64,000 bases of DNA. Source: Candidatus Cloacimonadota bacterium. Its GTDB lineage: Bacteria > Cloacimonadota > Cloacimonadia > Cloacimonadales > Cloacimonadaceae. The position numbers and the translations under genes were made by a program. How positions within the stretch are numbered: the first letter of the stretch is position 1; each line of letters starts with the position of its first letter. This document shows, in pieces, positions 1 through 7,924 of the stretch. The notes under the pieces are model-generated. The model saw only the letters and a list, made by a program, of their open reading frames with translations. It was not told the origin of the DNA and ran no database searches. The stretch is from NCBI GenBank assembly GCA_029781115.1, contig JAKOXG010000009.1:99484-163483 (forward strand), read 5' to 3'.

Positions 1-213
1 ACGGGCACCAAGCAAGCATCCATGGCCACCAATAGTCACGAATTGTCAGAAATCATGTCCCAGATCGATGAGATGGAAAAGACGGATTACCAGGTGCGTC
101 TCAACTACATCTACAGCGAAAGGTTTATGTGGTTCCTCTGGATCGCCTTCTGTCTGCTCGTGATTGAAATCTTTTGCCGGCTATATCTTAAGCCCGTGCT
201 GCCGGAGCTGTGA
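1..213 (+). CDS. batA: BatA, C-terminal end (5' truncated by window edge)
   Basis: The frame is open from the first base (T-G-T-K-Q-A-S, then an internal Met at 22), so this is the tail of a longer gene and not a 63-residue protein. No ribosome site precedes the Met. The visible part is a polar segment (ELSEIMSQIDEMEKT), a YIYSERF stretch and one terminal transmembrane helix (about residues 34-52 after the Met). That is how BatA proteins end: a von Willebrand factor A (VWA) domain, then a short linker and a last membrane anchor. It is followed directly by batB, batC, batD and batE, which supports the call. Bat proteins are inner-membrane/periplasmic proteins linked to aerotolerance and envelope stress in Bacteroides and spirochaetes; their biochemical role is not settled. 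The VWA domain and metal site lie outside the window. Confidence 0.8.
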   Translation, partial: TGTKQASMATNSHELSEIMSQIDEMEKTDYQVRLNYIYSERFMWFLWIAFCLLVIEIFCRLYLKPVLPEL

Positions 214-1187
214 TGCAACTGATCAACCCTCAGCTCAGCTTTCTCTTTTTGGTGGTGTTAGTCGCTCTGCTGCTGCTTTTCTTCAGCAACAGACGCCGCC
301 GTAAACGCATGGCGCAGTATGCCGATGAACACATCACCAGCCACTACATGGCGGACATCTCACCCTTCAACTCGCTGATGAAGAAGCTGCTGCTCATCCT
401 GGCTCTCGCTTTCATCATCATGGCCTTGATCAGGCCGCAATGGGACCACGAAACCCGTGAAACCCAAAACCTCGGCCTTGACATCATCTTCTGCGTAGAC
501 ATCTCGCGCAGCATGGACGCCCAAGACGTCTCTCCTTCCCGCCTCGAACTGGCTAAATTGCTACTGCAATCACTGCTGGAAAAGATGGAGTCAGATCGTG
601 TGGGCATCATCACTTTTGCCGGCTTGGCCTCGCTGGAATGCCCACTCACCGATGATCACAGCAGTGCCAGGATGGTGCTCAACAGCCTCAGCACTGCAGA
701 CGCCATCCGTGAAGGCAGCAACATGCAGGACGCCATCAATGTAGCAGAGAAGGCCTTTTACGCCGCATCTGGAAATGGAGTCCTGGTGTTGGTCTCAGAC
801 GGTGAGGATTTGGAAGGCTTTTCCGCGGGCAGGGTCTCACGTTTAGCCGCCAGCGGGATCAAGGTCTTCACCCTCAGCGTAGGAACCGAAGCAGGCACCG
901 TGGTCTATCACCCCGTCCTCAACGAAGAAGCCTTCACGCGGGCAAACCTGGAAAACATGCAGAAGATCGCCTCCTTGGGCGGAGGCAACCACTATAGCGT
1001 GAGTGCGTCGGAATCCGCCTCCGAGATGATCCTGACCGGGCTCAGAGAAGGCAGCCAGGCAGAGCTGCGCTCAAACCTGATCAGCGGCCTGAAAGAGCAA
1101 TACCACATCTTTGCCTTTATCGCCCTGGTTTTACTCATCGTCGAGAGCCTCATCATCCCCTTCAAGCCCAAAACAAAGCCATCATGA
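213..1187 (+). CDS. batB: BatB, VWA-domain membrane protein
   Basis: About 324 residues. Two N-terminal transmembrane helices (residues about 9-26 and 60-74) are followed by a VWA domain and a C-terminal helix (about 300-318). The metal-ion-dependent adhesion site begins with D-I-S-R-S near residue 97 and continues with a TFAGLAS segment and VSDGED, as expected for a functional MIDAS. The start is ATG 213, which overlaps the batA stop as TGATG with GGAG six bases upstream; GTG 210 is in frame but too close to that site. It ends in an ATGA overlap with batC, so the set is translationally coupled. BatB is thought to act with the other Bat proteins in a periplasm-facing complex; that is family knowledge, not visible here. 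Confidence 0.93.
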   Translation: MQLINPQLSFLFLVVLVALLLLFFSNRRRRKRMAQYADEHITSHYMADISPFNSLMKKLLLILALAFIIMALIRPQWDHETRETQNLGLDIIFCVDISRSMDAQDVSPSRLELAKLLLQSLLEKMESDRVGIITFAGLASLECPLTDDHSSARMVLNSLSTADAIREGSNMQDAINVAEKAFYAASGNGVLVLVSDGEDLEGFSAGRVSRLAASGIKVFTLSVGTEAGTVVYHPVLNEEAFTRANLENMQKIASLGGGNHYSVSASESASEMILTGLREGSQAELRSNLISGLKEQYHIFAFIALVLLIVESLIIPFKPKTKPS

Positions 1188-1780
1188 AAAAGCTCAAACC
1201 TGCCCAAAAGATAGTGCTGATCTGCTTTGCGGTCATCTTGCTATTGCTGTGTGCCGAGCTGTTACTGCGTCCCCGTGCCAGCAAAAACACCCTCGCCACT
1301 CTGCTCTACAATTGGCAGAAATACCGCTCCGCAAGCAAGATCTGGGATCCTTTGGCAGAGGAGCATGACTCTGATGCCATCCCCAAAGGAAACGCAGCCA
1401 AGGCACGCTATAGACAGGGTGATTATGACAGTGCTGACCAGCTCTTGGATGAGGCCTTGAAAGACAAAGAACTCGCTCAGCTTCACTACGACAGAGGCAA
1501 TGCTCAGTATCGCAAGGATGACCTGGACAAGGCTTTAGAGAGCTACAAGGCGGCGATGCTGGCCGATCCTGATGACCAGGACGCCAAGAGCAATTATGAG
1601 CTGGTGCTCAATCGCAAGGGCTACAAAAAACCACAGAAAGAGGATCACGAGGAAGATCGGGAGCAGGACACACCTCAGAACGACTATGACAACACGCTCA
1701 ATGCCCTGGACGAACAGGAATCCTTAGACCGGCAAAAGCAGGAACATCAAGCCCAAATCCCCAAGGAGAGATGGTGGTGA
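1184..1780 (+). CDS. batC: BatC, tetratricopeptide-repeat protein
   Basis: 198 residues. One N-terminal membrane anchor (about residues 9-27) is followed by a periplasmic region with tandem TPR units (about 62-140: ARYRQGDYDSADQLLDEAL, then YDRGNAQYRKDDLDKALESYKAA). The tail is strongly charged and low in complexity, rich in E, D, Q and K (about 148-198). Length and order match BatC, the small TPR member of Bat operons, usually taken as a scaffold. The start overlaps batB (ATGA) and the stop lies inside batD. Confidence 0.88.
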   Translation: MKKLKPAQKIVLICFAVILLLLCAELLLRPRASKNTLATLLYNWQKYRSASKIWDPLAEEHDSDAIPKGNAAKARYRQGDYDSADQLLDEALKDKELAQLHYDRGNAQYRKDDLDKALESYKAAMLADPDDQDAKSNYELVLNRKGYKKPQKEDHEEDREQDTPQNDYDNTLNALDEQESLDRQKQEHQAQIPKERWW

Positions 1781-3507
1781 AGAAGCTCTTACCCTTGCTG
1801 ATCCTGATGCTGTGCCAGTCTGCCCTCCAAGCCCAGCCCAACGTGAGCGTGAAAAGCTCGGTAAACAAGCATACCCTCTATCTCTCAGACACCTTGGTGC
1901 ATACCGTGCGCATCACCACGGATTCAAATCACAATATCCCCGCTCCTGCCGCACCCGTAGTAGACGGCCTCAGATTGATCAATCAAAGCAGCTCCACAGA
2001 ATCCAGAATGAGCATCGTGAACATGAAATACGAGCGCAGCATCGTCTACAACTACCTCTTTTATTACAAACCCACGCGCACCGGTCGTATCACCATCCCT
2101 CAAACCAAGGTCACGGTCAAAAACACCGTCTATTACAGCCAATCCATCACAGTAGAGGTCGTCGCCGGTGGCGGCTCCTCTCCTTCAACCGATCCCTACG
2201 ATCCTTTTGGTATGTATGAAGACACCCCCATGCCAGAGGGAGAATCCTTTGTGATGCCCATTCCCGAAGCCAAAAGCGTCTTTGTGGGCGAACCGGTGAT
2301 AGTGGCCTATTATCTCTATACCACGCAGGAAGTTCGCTCGCTCAACCTCACCGAAGAGAAGGATTTTGAGGGCTATGGGAAGTCGCTCTATGAACAGCCC
2401 CAAAACCTCAGTTTTGAGCGTGTCAACTACCGCCAACAGAGCTTCAAGCGCAGCCTGCTCAAGAAGATGGTGCTCTATCCCCATCTGGCCAAGCAGATTC
2501 AGGTTCCCCAGTTGGTAGGCTCCATTCGCTACCTGCGCTATGGCTTCCAAAACCGTGGCTTTCGGTCTGAACCCGCCCATATCCAGGTCAAGGAACTGCC
2601 CCCGGGCGCACCCAAGGGCTATACCGGCGCCGTCGGGGTGTTCAATCTCAGCCAGAGGTTATCCGATCAAACTCTCAAGCTCGGCGAAGCCGTCGTGCTC
2701 ACCATTCAGATCAACGGCAAAGGCAATTTCAATCAATTCACCGCCCCCAAATATCAGTCCACACCCGCATTTCAGGTATCCACACCCAAAATCAAAGACC
2801 AGCTCACTTCTGGCATCAAAGGCGTGCGGCTTTTGCAATACACCATCATCCCCAAGGTCAAAGGCGATATCAAGCTCCCTGCCTTCAAGTTTTCTTGGCT
2901 GGATTCCAAGACGGGTAAATACATGAGCTTCAGCACCAAAGAGCAGACCCTCAACGTGAAGCCCGGCTCAGCCAGCCCCGGTTCCCAACCCTCCAAGACC
3001 TTGAAAGAGCTGCAAATGCTGGGGCTCAGCGGCAAGACCAGCTACCAAAACCAAGACCCCATCTACCTCAGCTGGTGGTTTTGGCTCATCCTCGCTCTCA
3101 TCTTGCTCAGCCTCATCCCTTCCCTCTATCTGCACAATCAGCGCAGACAAAAGGCCAAAGACCCCAAGAAATGGCAGAGCAAACAGCTGCAGCTCACCCT
3201 CAAACAAGAGCTGCACAGGGCTATTCAGGCTGCCCATGATAGAGACCCGGAGTTCTATCACATTGCCCAAAGTGCGATCCAAAACTACCTGAACACCAAA
3301 TACGACCTCCCTGCCCATCTTTGCCAGGCAGAGCTCATGGAAGCACTCGCCCAAAACGGCGTGGATGCCGAGCTGATCGCCTTGATCTCATCCTTTTTCA
3401 CCCAAATCCAAGCTGCCAGATATGCCCCCGCTACTCATGAGCAGGACCACTTCCAGCAGCTTGCCAAGACTTTTGAGCAGATCGTAACTGCATTGGAGCA
3501 AGCATGA
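1771..3507 (+). CDS. batD: BatD, periplasmic beta-domain membrane protein
   Basis: 578 residues. A signal peptide (KKLLPLLILMLCQSALQAQ) precedes a long beta-rich periplasmic region. One transmembrane helix lies near residues 430-452 (WWFWLILALILLSLIPSLYL), followed by a helical cytoplasmic tail. This matches BatD (oxygen-tolerance family). Start choice is uncertain. AAGGAG at 1763-1768 is only two bases from ATG 1771 but eight bases from the in-frame GTG at 1777, which may be the true start; the signal peptide is intact either way. The gene overlaps batC by ten bases and batE by four, so translation is coupled along the operon. Confidence 0.9.
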   Translation: MVVKKLLPLLILMLCQSALQAQPNVSVKSSVNKHTLYLSDTLVHTVRITTDSNHNIPAPAAPVVDGLRLINQSSSTESRMSIVNMKYERSIVYNYLFYYKPTRTGRITIPQTKVTVKNTVYYSQSITVEVVAGGGSSPSTDPYDPFGMYEDTPMPEGESFVMPIPEAKSVFVGEPVIVAYYLYTTQEVRSLNLTEEKDFEGYGKSLYEQPQNLSFERVNYRQQSFKRSLLKKMVLYPHLAKQIQVPQLVGSIRYLRYGFQNRGFRSEPAHIQVKELPPGAPKGYTGAVGVFNLSQRLSDQTLKLGEAVVLTIQINGKGNFNQFTAPKYQSTPAFQVSTPKIKDQLTSGIKGVRLLQYTIIPKVKGDIKLPAFKFSWLDSKTGKYMSFSTKEQTLNVKPGSASPGSQPSKTLKELQMLGLSGKTSYQNQDPIYLSWWFWLILALILLSLIPSLYLHNQRRQKAKDPKKWQSKQLQLTLKQELHRAIQAAHDRDPEFYHIAQSAIQNYLNTKYDLPAHLCQAELMEALAQNGVDAELIALISSFFTQIQAARYAPATHEQDHFQQLAKTFEQIVTALEQA

Positions 3508-4253
3508 AGCGCACCCTCTTTGCCCTCCTCCTTGTGCTTTGCATGGTAAGTTTAACAGCCCAAAACGCCATCAGTTCCTCCATCGTGGACTCCTCTGCGG
3601 TCAGTGAAGACCAGCTACTGCTCTCGAAATTGGAAAAGATAGAGCAACAGGGCATCAAGGATGCCGATCTCTACTATGACATAGGCGTATGCCACCACCG
3701 CTTGGGCAACATCGGCTACGCCACGCTCTATTACCTGCGCGCTTTGAATCTTAACAGCGCCCACCAAGCGAGTCAACACAACCTAAACGTATTGAAGAAG
3801 CTCAACCCCGAAGCCTTTGAGCCGGACAACCTCTATCTGCTCGAACTGCTAAAGCGCATCATCGCTTGGTTAAATTACCCCCGCTTGGCCGTTTTGATCC
3901 TGATCTTCACACTCTTTGTGGTGATTTGCATCAATTGGCTGCTCCACCTCAAACCCGACTCTGAAAAAGGCCCGCCCGTCTTGCTGCTCAGCCTCAGTTC
4001 GCTGTTTTTGCTCATCTTCGGCCTCGCTCTACCCCTCAAGATGCACAGTGTTAAAAATGATACCAGAGCCGTGGTCGTGAGCCCGCAAGCATCCGGTTTT
4101 ATCTATGAAAAGCCCGACGACAGCTCCACACCCATTCCCCAAGCGTCCATCGTGAAAATCATAGATCAACGCTCAGGCATCTATCAGGTGAGAACCCCAT
4201 CTGGAGCCATTGTTTGGATGAATGCAGACGACCTTGGGAAGGTAATGCCTTGA
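3504..4253 (+). CDS. batE: BatE, TPR and SH3-like domain membrane protein
   Basis: 249 residues. A signal peptide (about 1-21) is followed by a TPR pair (DADLYYDIGVCHHRLGNIGYATLYYLRAL), two transmembrane helices (about 127-148 and 153-175) and a C-terminal SH3-like domain (about 185-245). This is the usual BatE architecture and it is the last gene of the cluster. The ATGA overlap with batD shows operon membership. No clear terminator follows; the next gene starts 130 bases later behind its own candidate promoter. Confidence 0.87.
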   Translation: MKRTLFALLLVLCMVSLTAQNAISSSIVDSSAVSEDQLLLSKLEKIEQQGIKDADLYYDIGVCHHRLGNIGYATLYYLRALNLNSAHQASQHNLNVLKKLNPEAFEPDNLYLLELLKRIIAWLNYPRLAVLILIFTLFVVICINWLLHLKPDSEKGPPVLLLSLSSLFLLIFGLALPLKMHSVKNDTRAVVVSPQASGFIYEKPDDSSTPIPQASIVKIIDQRSGIYQVRTPSGAIVWMNADDLGKVMP

Positions 4254-4304
4254 CGATGCAAGGTGCGGATACAGCTCATTTTAGCCCTGAGCAAAAGAAA
4301 AAGC

Positions 4305-4332
4305 TTGCCTTTAATGGCTATTCAGAAAATAT
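4305..4332 (+). promoter_or_regulatory. Candidate promoter for the 4384 gene
   Basis: TTGCCT (4305-4310), a 16-base spacer, then AAATAT (4327-4332) followed by GG. The spacing and the G after the -10 box match the promoter form seen before rplM and rpmE in this window. It lies 50 bases before ATG 4384, which has AAGGAG at 4369. Confidence 0.4.
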
Positions 4333-4383
4333 GGCATACTAGATTGGAATTTTGTCCAAAACAGTTTAAGGAGCCTCACAGAA

Positions 4384-4752
4384 ATGTTTAAATTAGACGA
4401 TGTACACTTGGAAGCAGCTCAAGCTATTGCAGCTGCACACAGAACCAAAAAGAGCTGCGACACCTGTTATGATCGTGGCTGGATAGGCGTGAGCGAGCAA
4501 AACCTTTTGGTGCTCTGCACGCGCTGTGTCGACATGGAAACCGCCATGGAAAAGTGGAAGGAATATGTGAGCCAGCATGAAGACCTCAAGGAACACTTTA
4601 GCGAGCTCTTTGAAGAGACCGGTGTGGAAGACAAACAGGAGGATTCCGGCTCCGCTATGCCCACCAGAAACGAACACAGGAAAGACCACATCAAGGCCAC
4701 TCAGACCTTTGTCCCCGGCCAAAAGCGCACCGGAAGAGCCAAAAAGATTTGA
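4384..4752 (+). CDS. Hypothetical protein with a paired CxxC motif
   Basis: 122 residues, no family recognised. The N-terminal half holds C-D-T-C and C-T-R-C separated by 16 residues (within about 21-43), a likely zinc-binding knuckle of the rubredoxin/zinc-ribbon type. The middle is acidic and helical (VSQHEDLKEHFSELFEE) and the C-terminus basic. No signal peptide or membrane segment, so probably cytoplasmic. It has a good ribosome site (AAGGAG) and sits 46 bases before ileS, perhaps co-transcribed. The dense Cys pairing and a clean start make it a credible gene; its function is unknown. Confidence 0.75.
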   Translation: MFKLDDVHLEAAQAIAAAHRTKKSCDTCYDRGWIGVSEQNLLVLCTRCVDMETAMEKWKEYVSQHEDLKEHFSELFEETGVEDKQEDSGSAMPTRNEHRKDHIKATQTFVPGQKRTGRAKKI

Positions 4753-4798
4753 ACAACCATAGAAAGTTAAACTACCAAGGATAGCGATAAAATCAGAC

Positions 4799-7700
4799 AT
4801 GTATAAAAGCATAGACCTAAAGCAGAAAGCAAGCGTTCTCGAGGCAGAGGTACGCAGATATTGGGAAGAGCATTCTCTGGCGAAGCAGAGTGAGGATTTT
4901 CGCGAGGGATGCCCCAAATTCATCTTTTATGAAGGCCCACCCACCGCAAACGGCAAGCCCGGCATCCACCATGTGATGGCACGCACCCTCAAGGACGTGG
5001 TGTGCAGATACAAGACCATGACCGGCTTCCAGGTAAAACGCAAGGCCGGCTGGGATACGCACGGCCTGCCCGTGGAAATTGAGGTGGAAAAGCTCTTGGG
5101 CTTGGAAGACAAAAAAGCCATCGAAGAATATGGCTTGGAAAAGTTTTGCCAGCAGTGCCGCGCCTCTGTATTCAGCTATGAAAAGCTGTGGCGAGAGATG
5201 ACGGAACTGATGGGATATTGGATAGACCTCGATGATCCCTACATCACCCTCACAAACGACTATATAGAAAGCGTCTGGTGGATACTGAACAACCTCCACG
5301 AACGCGACCTCATCTACAAAGCACACCGCATCGTGCCATTTTGCCCAGGCTGCGGCACCCCGCTTTCTTCCCACGAAGTAGCTCAAGGCTACCGCGATGT
5401 GGAAGACCCCAGCGTCTTTATCAGGTTCAAAGCGCTTGATGAAGAAAACACCAGCTATTTAGCCTGGACCACCACGCCTTGGACGCTGATCTCCAACGTC
5501 GCCCTGGCCGTAAACCCGGATGAGGCCTATGTAAAAGTGCGCTACCAAGACGAATACCTGATCTTGGCCAAAGCGCGCCTTGAGGTTTTGAAAGAAGAAT
5601 ACGAGATTGTCTCCGAATTCACCGGCAAAGAGCTGGAACACAGATCCTATCAGCCTCTCTTTGAGTTTATCCCCGTAGATAAAAAGGCCTGGATCATCGG
5701 GCTGGCAGATTACGTCAGCATGGAAGACGGCACCGGCATCGTGCACACCGCACCTGCATTTGGTCAGGACGACTACACCCTGGGACGCAAATACGACCTG
5801 CCTTTTGTGCAACCCGTGGATGAAGAAGGCAAATTCATCGACCTCGTGACTCCTTGGGCGGGAATCTTTGTGAAAGATGCGGATAAAGACATCATCCGCC
5901 ACCTCAGAGAAAGCGGCGCCCTCTTCAGAAGAGAGCAGGTGCTGCACAGCTACCCACACTGCTGGCGCTGCCGCAAACCCCTCATCTATTACGCCCGTGA
6001 CAGCTGGTATATCCGCACCACCCACTTCAAAGATCAACTGATCGAAAACAACCGCCACATCAAGTGGTATCCCAGCTTTGTGGGAGAAAAGCGCTTTGGT
6101 GAATGGCTGGAAAACAACGTCGATTGGGCTCTCTCGCGTGACCGCTTTTGGGGAACTCCCCTCAACATCTGGGTCTGTGAGAGTTGCAACCACAAAAAGT
6201 CCATCGGCTCCATCGCAGATTTGATCAAGGAAGGACACCTCACCGACGGCTCCAAAGTGCCTGACGACATAGAACTACACCGCCCTTACATCGATGATGT
6301 GGTGCTGGATTGCCCCGAGTGCGGCGGCAAGATGCAGCGCACCCCCGAAGTGATAGACTGCTGGTTTGATAGCGGCAGCATGCCTTTTGCCCAATGGCAT
6401 TGGCCTTTTGAAAATGCCGACCGCTTTGATAGCGAGCTCTTCCCCGCCGACTTCATCTCCGAGGGCATAGACCAGACCCGCGGTTGGTTTTATTCCATGC
6501 TCACCATCTCCACCATGATCAAAGGCGTATCCAGCTTCAACAGCTGTTTGGTAAACGACCTGATTCTGGACAAGAATGGCCAAAAGATGAGCAAAACCCG
6601 CGGCAACACCGTAGACCCCATCGCCCTCATGCAAGAACACGGAGCCGACGCCATCAGATGGTATCTCTTGGCAGTGAGTCCCCCTTGGGTGCCCACGCGC
6701 TTTGACGTGGAAGGCGTCAAAGAGACCAATTCCAAGTTTATCGGCACCCTCAAAAACGTCTACTCCTTCTATGCCACCTATGCCAATATCGATGGCTTTG
6801 ATGCCTCTCAATACGACGGCAGTGCAAAAAGAGCCGCCGAGGTAGACCGCTGGATTATCTCCCGCTATCATACTCTGGTGAGCCAAGTGCGTGACTGGAT
6901 GGAGGTCTATGAATTTTCCAAGGTCACCCGCGCCATCCAAGACTTTGTGATCGACGAAGTCTCCAACTGGTTTGTGCGCCGCAGCCGCAGAAGATTCTGG
7001 GCGCTCGAGCTCACCCAAGACAAGCAGGAAGCCTATCTCACGCTCTATGAGATGCTTCTGGGTGTAGCCAAGCTCATCGCCCCCTTTGCCCCCTACCTGG
7101 CAGAAGAGCTGTTCCGCAACCTCAAAGGTGGCCCCAGCGTGCATCTTTGCGACTACCCTGTCGCCGACCCCAGCCAGATAGATAAAAAGCTGGAAGAAGA
7201 GATGCGCCTGATTATAGACATCGTGGGCTTGGGACGTGCCGCCCGCAATGCCTGTCAGATCAAGATCCGCCAACCTCTGAAGACCATGTATGTCCCCGCC
7301 AGAACCAAAGATACCGTGATGCGGATGTTTGACCTCATCCAGGAAGAGGTAAATATCCACGAGATCAACTTTGTGGAAGATGACGACGACTTTGTGAGCT
7401 TTGAGCTCAAGGCAGATTTCAAGGTAATGGGCCCCAAATATGGCAAACTGATGAAATCCATCACCGCTGCCCTCAGCAAGCTCAAAGGCCAGGATGTCTT
7501 GGCCGTTCACGCCAAAGGCGAGAGCTATCCCCTGACAGTGGAAGGCCAGACCATCGACCTACTCCCCGAAGACATCATCGCCCACATCATCCCCAAAGAA
7601 GGCTATGTTTTTGAAAGCATCAAGGATATCTTCGTCGCCCTGGATACCAAGCTCACCGACGAACTGCTGCGCGAAGGCTATGCCAGAGAGCTGATCAACA

Positions 7701-7924
7701 AGATTCAATTTACACGCAAGGAACAGGATTTTGAGATCATGGACCGCGTGAAAGTAATCATCAATGCGGATGCCGACATCCAAGCTGCCGTGAATGAGCA
7801 TAAGAGTTTTATCATGAACGAAACACTCTGCGACGAGCTTGAATTCACCAGCGAAGACGGCGGCATTGCCCCACTGGACATCAACGGCAAAGAAGTGCAA
7901 TTGCAGGTGTTTAAGGTAAGATAA
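4799..7924 (+). CDS. ileS: Isoleucyl-tRNA synthetase, class-2 type
   Basis: 1041 residues; charges tRNA-Ile with isoleucine in the cytoplasm. The ATP-binding HIGH-type motif is the variant GKPGIHHVMAR (near residue 52) and the second signature is K-M-S-K-T (near 595). Class I synthetase features follow in order: editing domain (about 180-390, with WTTTPWT), zinc-knuckle cysteines (CPGCG near 182, CESCNHKK near 461, CPECGG near 505) and a long C-terminal anticodon-binding region. The total length and the HHV form of the motif point to the IleS2 group (eukaryote-like, often mupirocin-insensitive) and not the E. coli type; this is a family inference. The ribosome site is weak: AAGGAT lies 18 bases upstream. 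The stop codon abuts the next ATG. Confidence 0.96.
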   Translation: MYKSIDLKQKASVLEAEVRRYWEEHSLAKQSEDFREGCPKFIFYEGPPTANGKPGIHHVMARTLKDVVCRYKTMTGFQVKRKAGWDTHGLPVEIEVEKLLGLEDKKAIEEYGLEKFCQQCRASVFSYEKLWREMTELMGYWIDLDDPYITLTNDYIESVWWILNNLHERDLIYKAHRIVPFCPGCGTPLSSHEVAQGYRDVEDPSVFIRFKALDEENTSYLAWTTTPWTLISNVALAVNPDEAYVKVRYQDEYLILAKARLEVLKEEYEIVSEFTGKELEHRSYQPLFEFIPVDKKAWIIGLADYVSMEDGTGIVHTAPAFGQDDYTLGRKYDLPFVQPVDEEGKFIDLVTPWAGIFVKDADKDIIRHLRESGALFRREQVLHSYPHCWRCRKPLIYYARDSWYIRTTHFKDQLIENNRHIKWYPSFVGEKRFGEWLENNVDWALSRDRFWGTPLNIWVCESCNHKKSIGSIADLIKEGHLTDGSKVPDDIELHRPYIDDVVLDCPECGGKMQRTPEVIDCWFDSGSMPFAQWHWPFENADRFDSELFPADFISEGIDQTRGWFYSMLTISTMIKGVSSFNSCLVNDLILDKNGQKMSKTRGNTVDPIALMQEHGADAIRWYLLAVSPPWVPTRFDVEGVKETNSKFIGTLKNVYSFYATYANIDGFDASQYDGSAKRAAEVDRWIISRYHTLVSQVRDWMEVYEFSKVTRAIQDFVIDEVSNWFVRRSRRRFWALELTQDKQEAYLTLYEMLLGVAKLIAPFAPYLAEELFRNLKGGPSVHLCDYPVADPSQIDKKLEEEMRLIIDIVGLGRAARNACQIKIRQPLKTMYVPARTKDTVMRMFDLIQEEVNIHEINFVEDDDDFVSFELKADFKVMGPKYGKLMKSITAALSKLKGQDVLAVHAKGESYPLTVEGQTIDLLPEDIIAHIIPKEGYVFESIKDIFVALDTKLTDELLREGYARELINKIQFTRKEQDFEIMDRVKVIINADADIQAAVNEHKSFIMNETLCDELEFTSEDGGIAPLDINGKEVQLQVFKVR

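Noticed and set aside
6275..7510. 411-codon open frame antisense to ileS (and a 415-codon one at 7559-8806, minus)
   Set aside because: Mirror frames of a strongly coding plus strand; no ribosome site, no recognisable domain, and the composition of an antisense translation.
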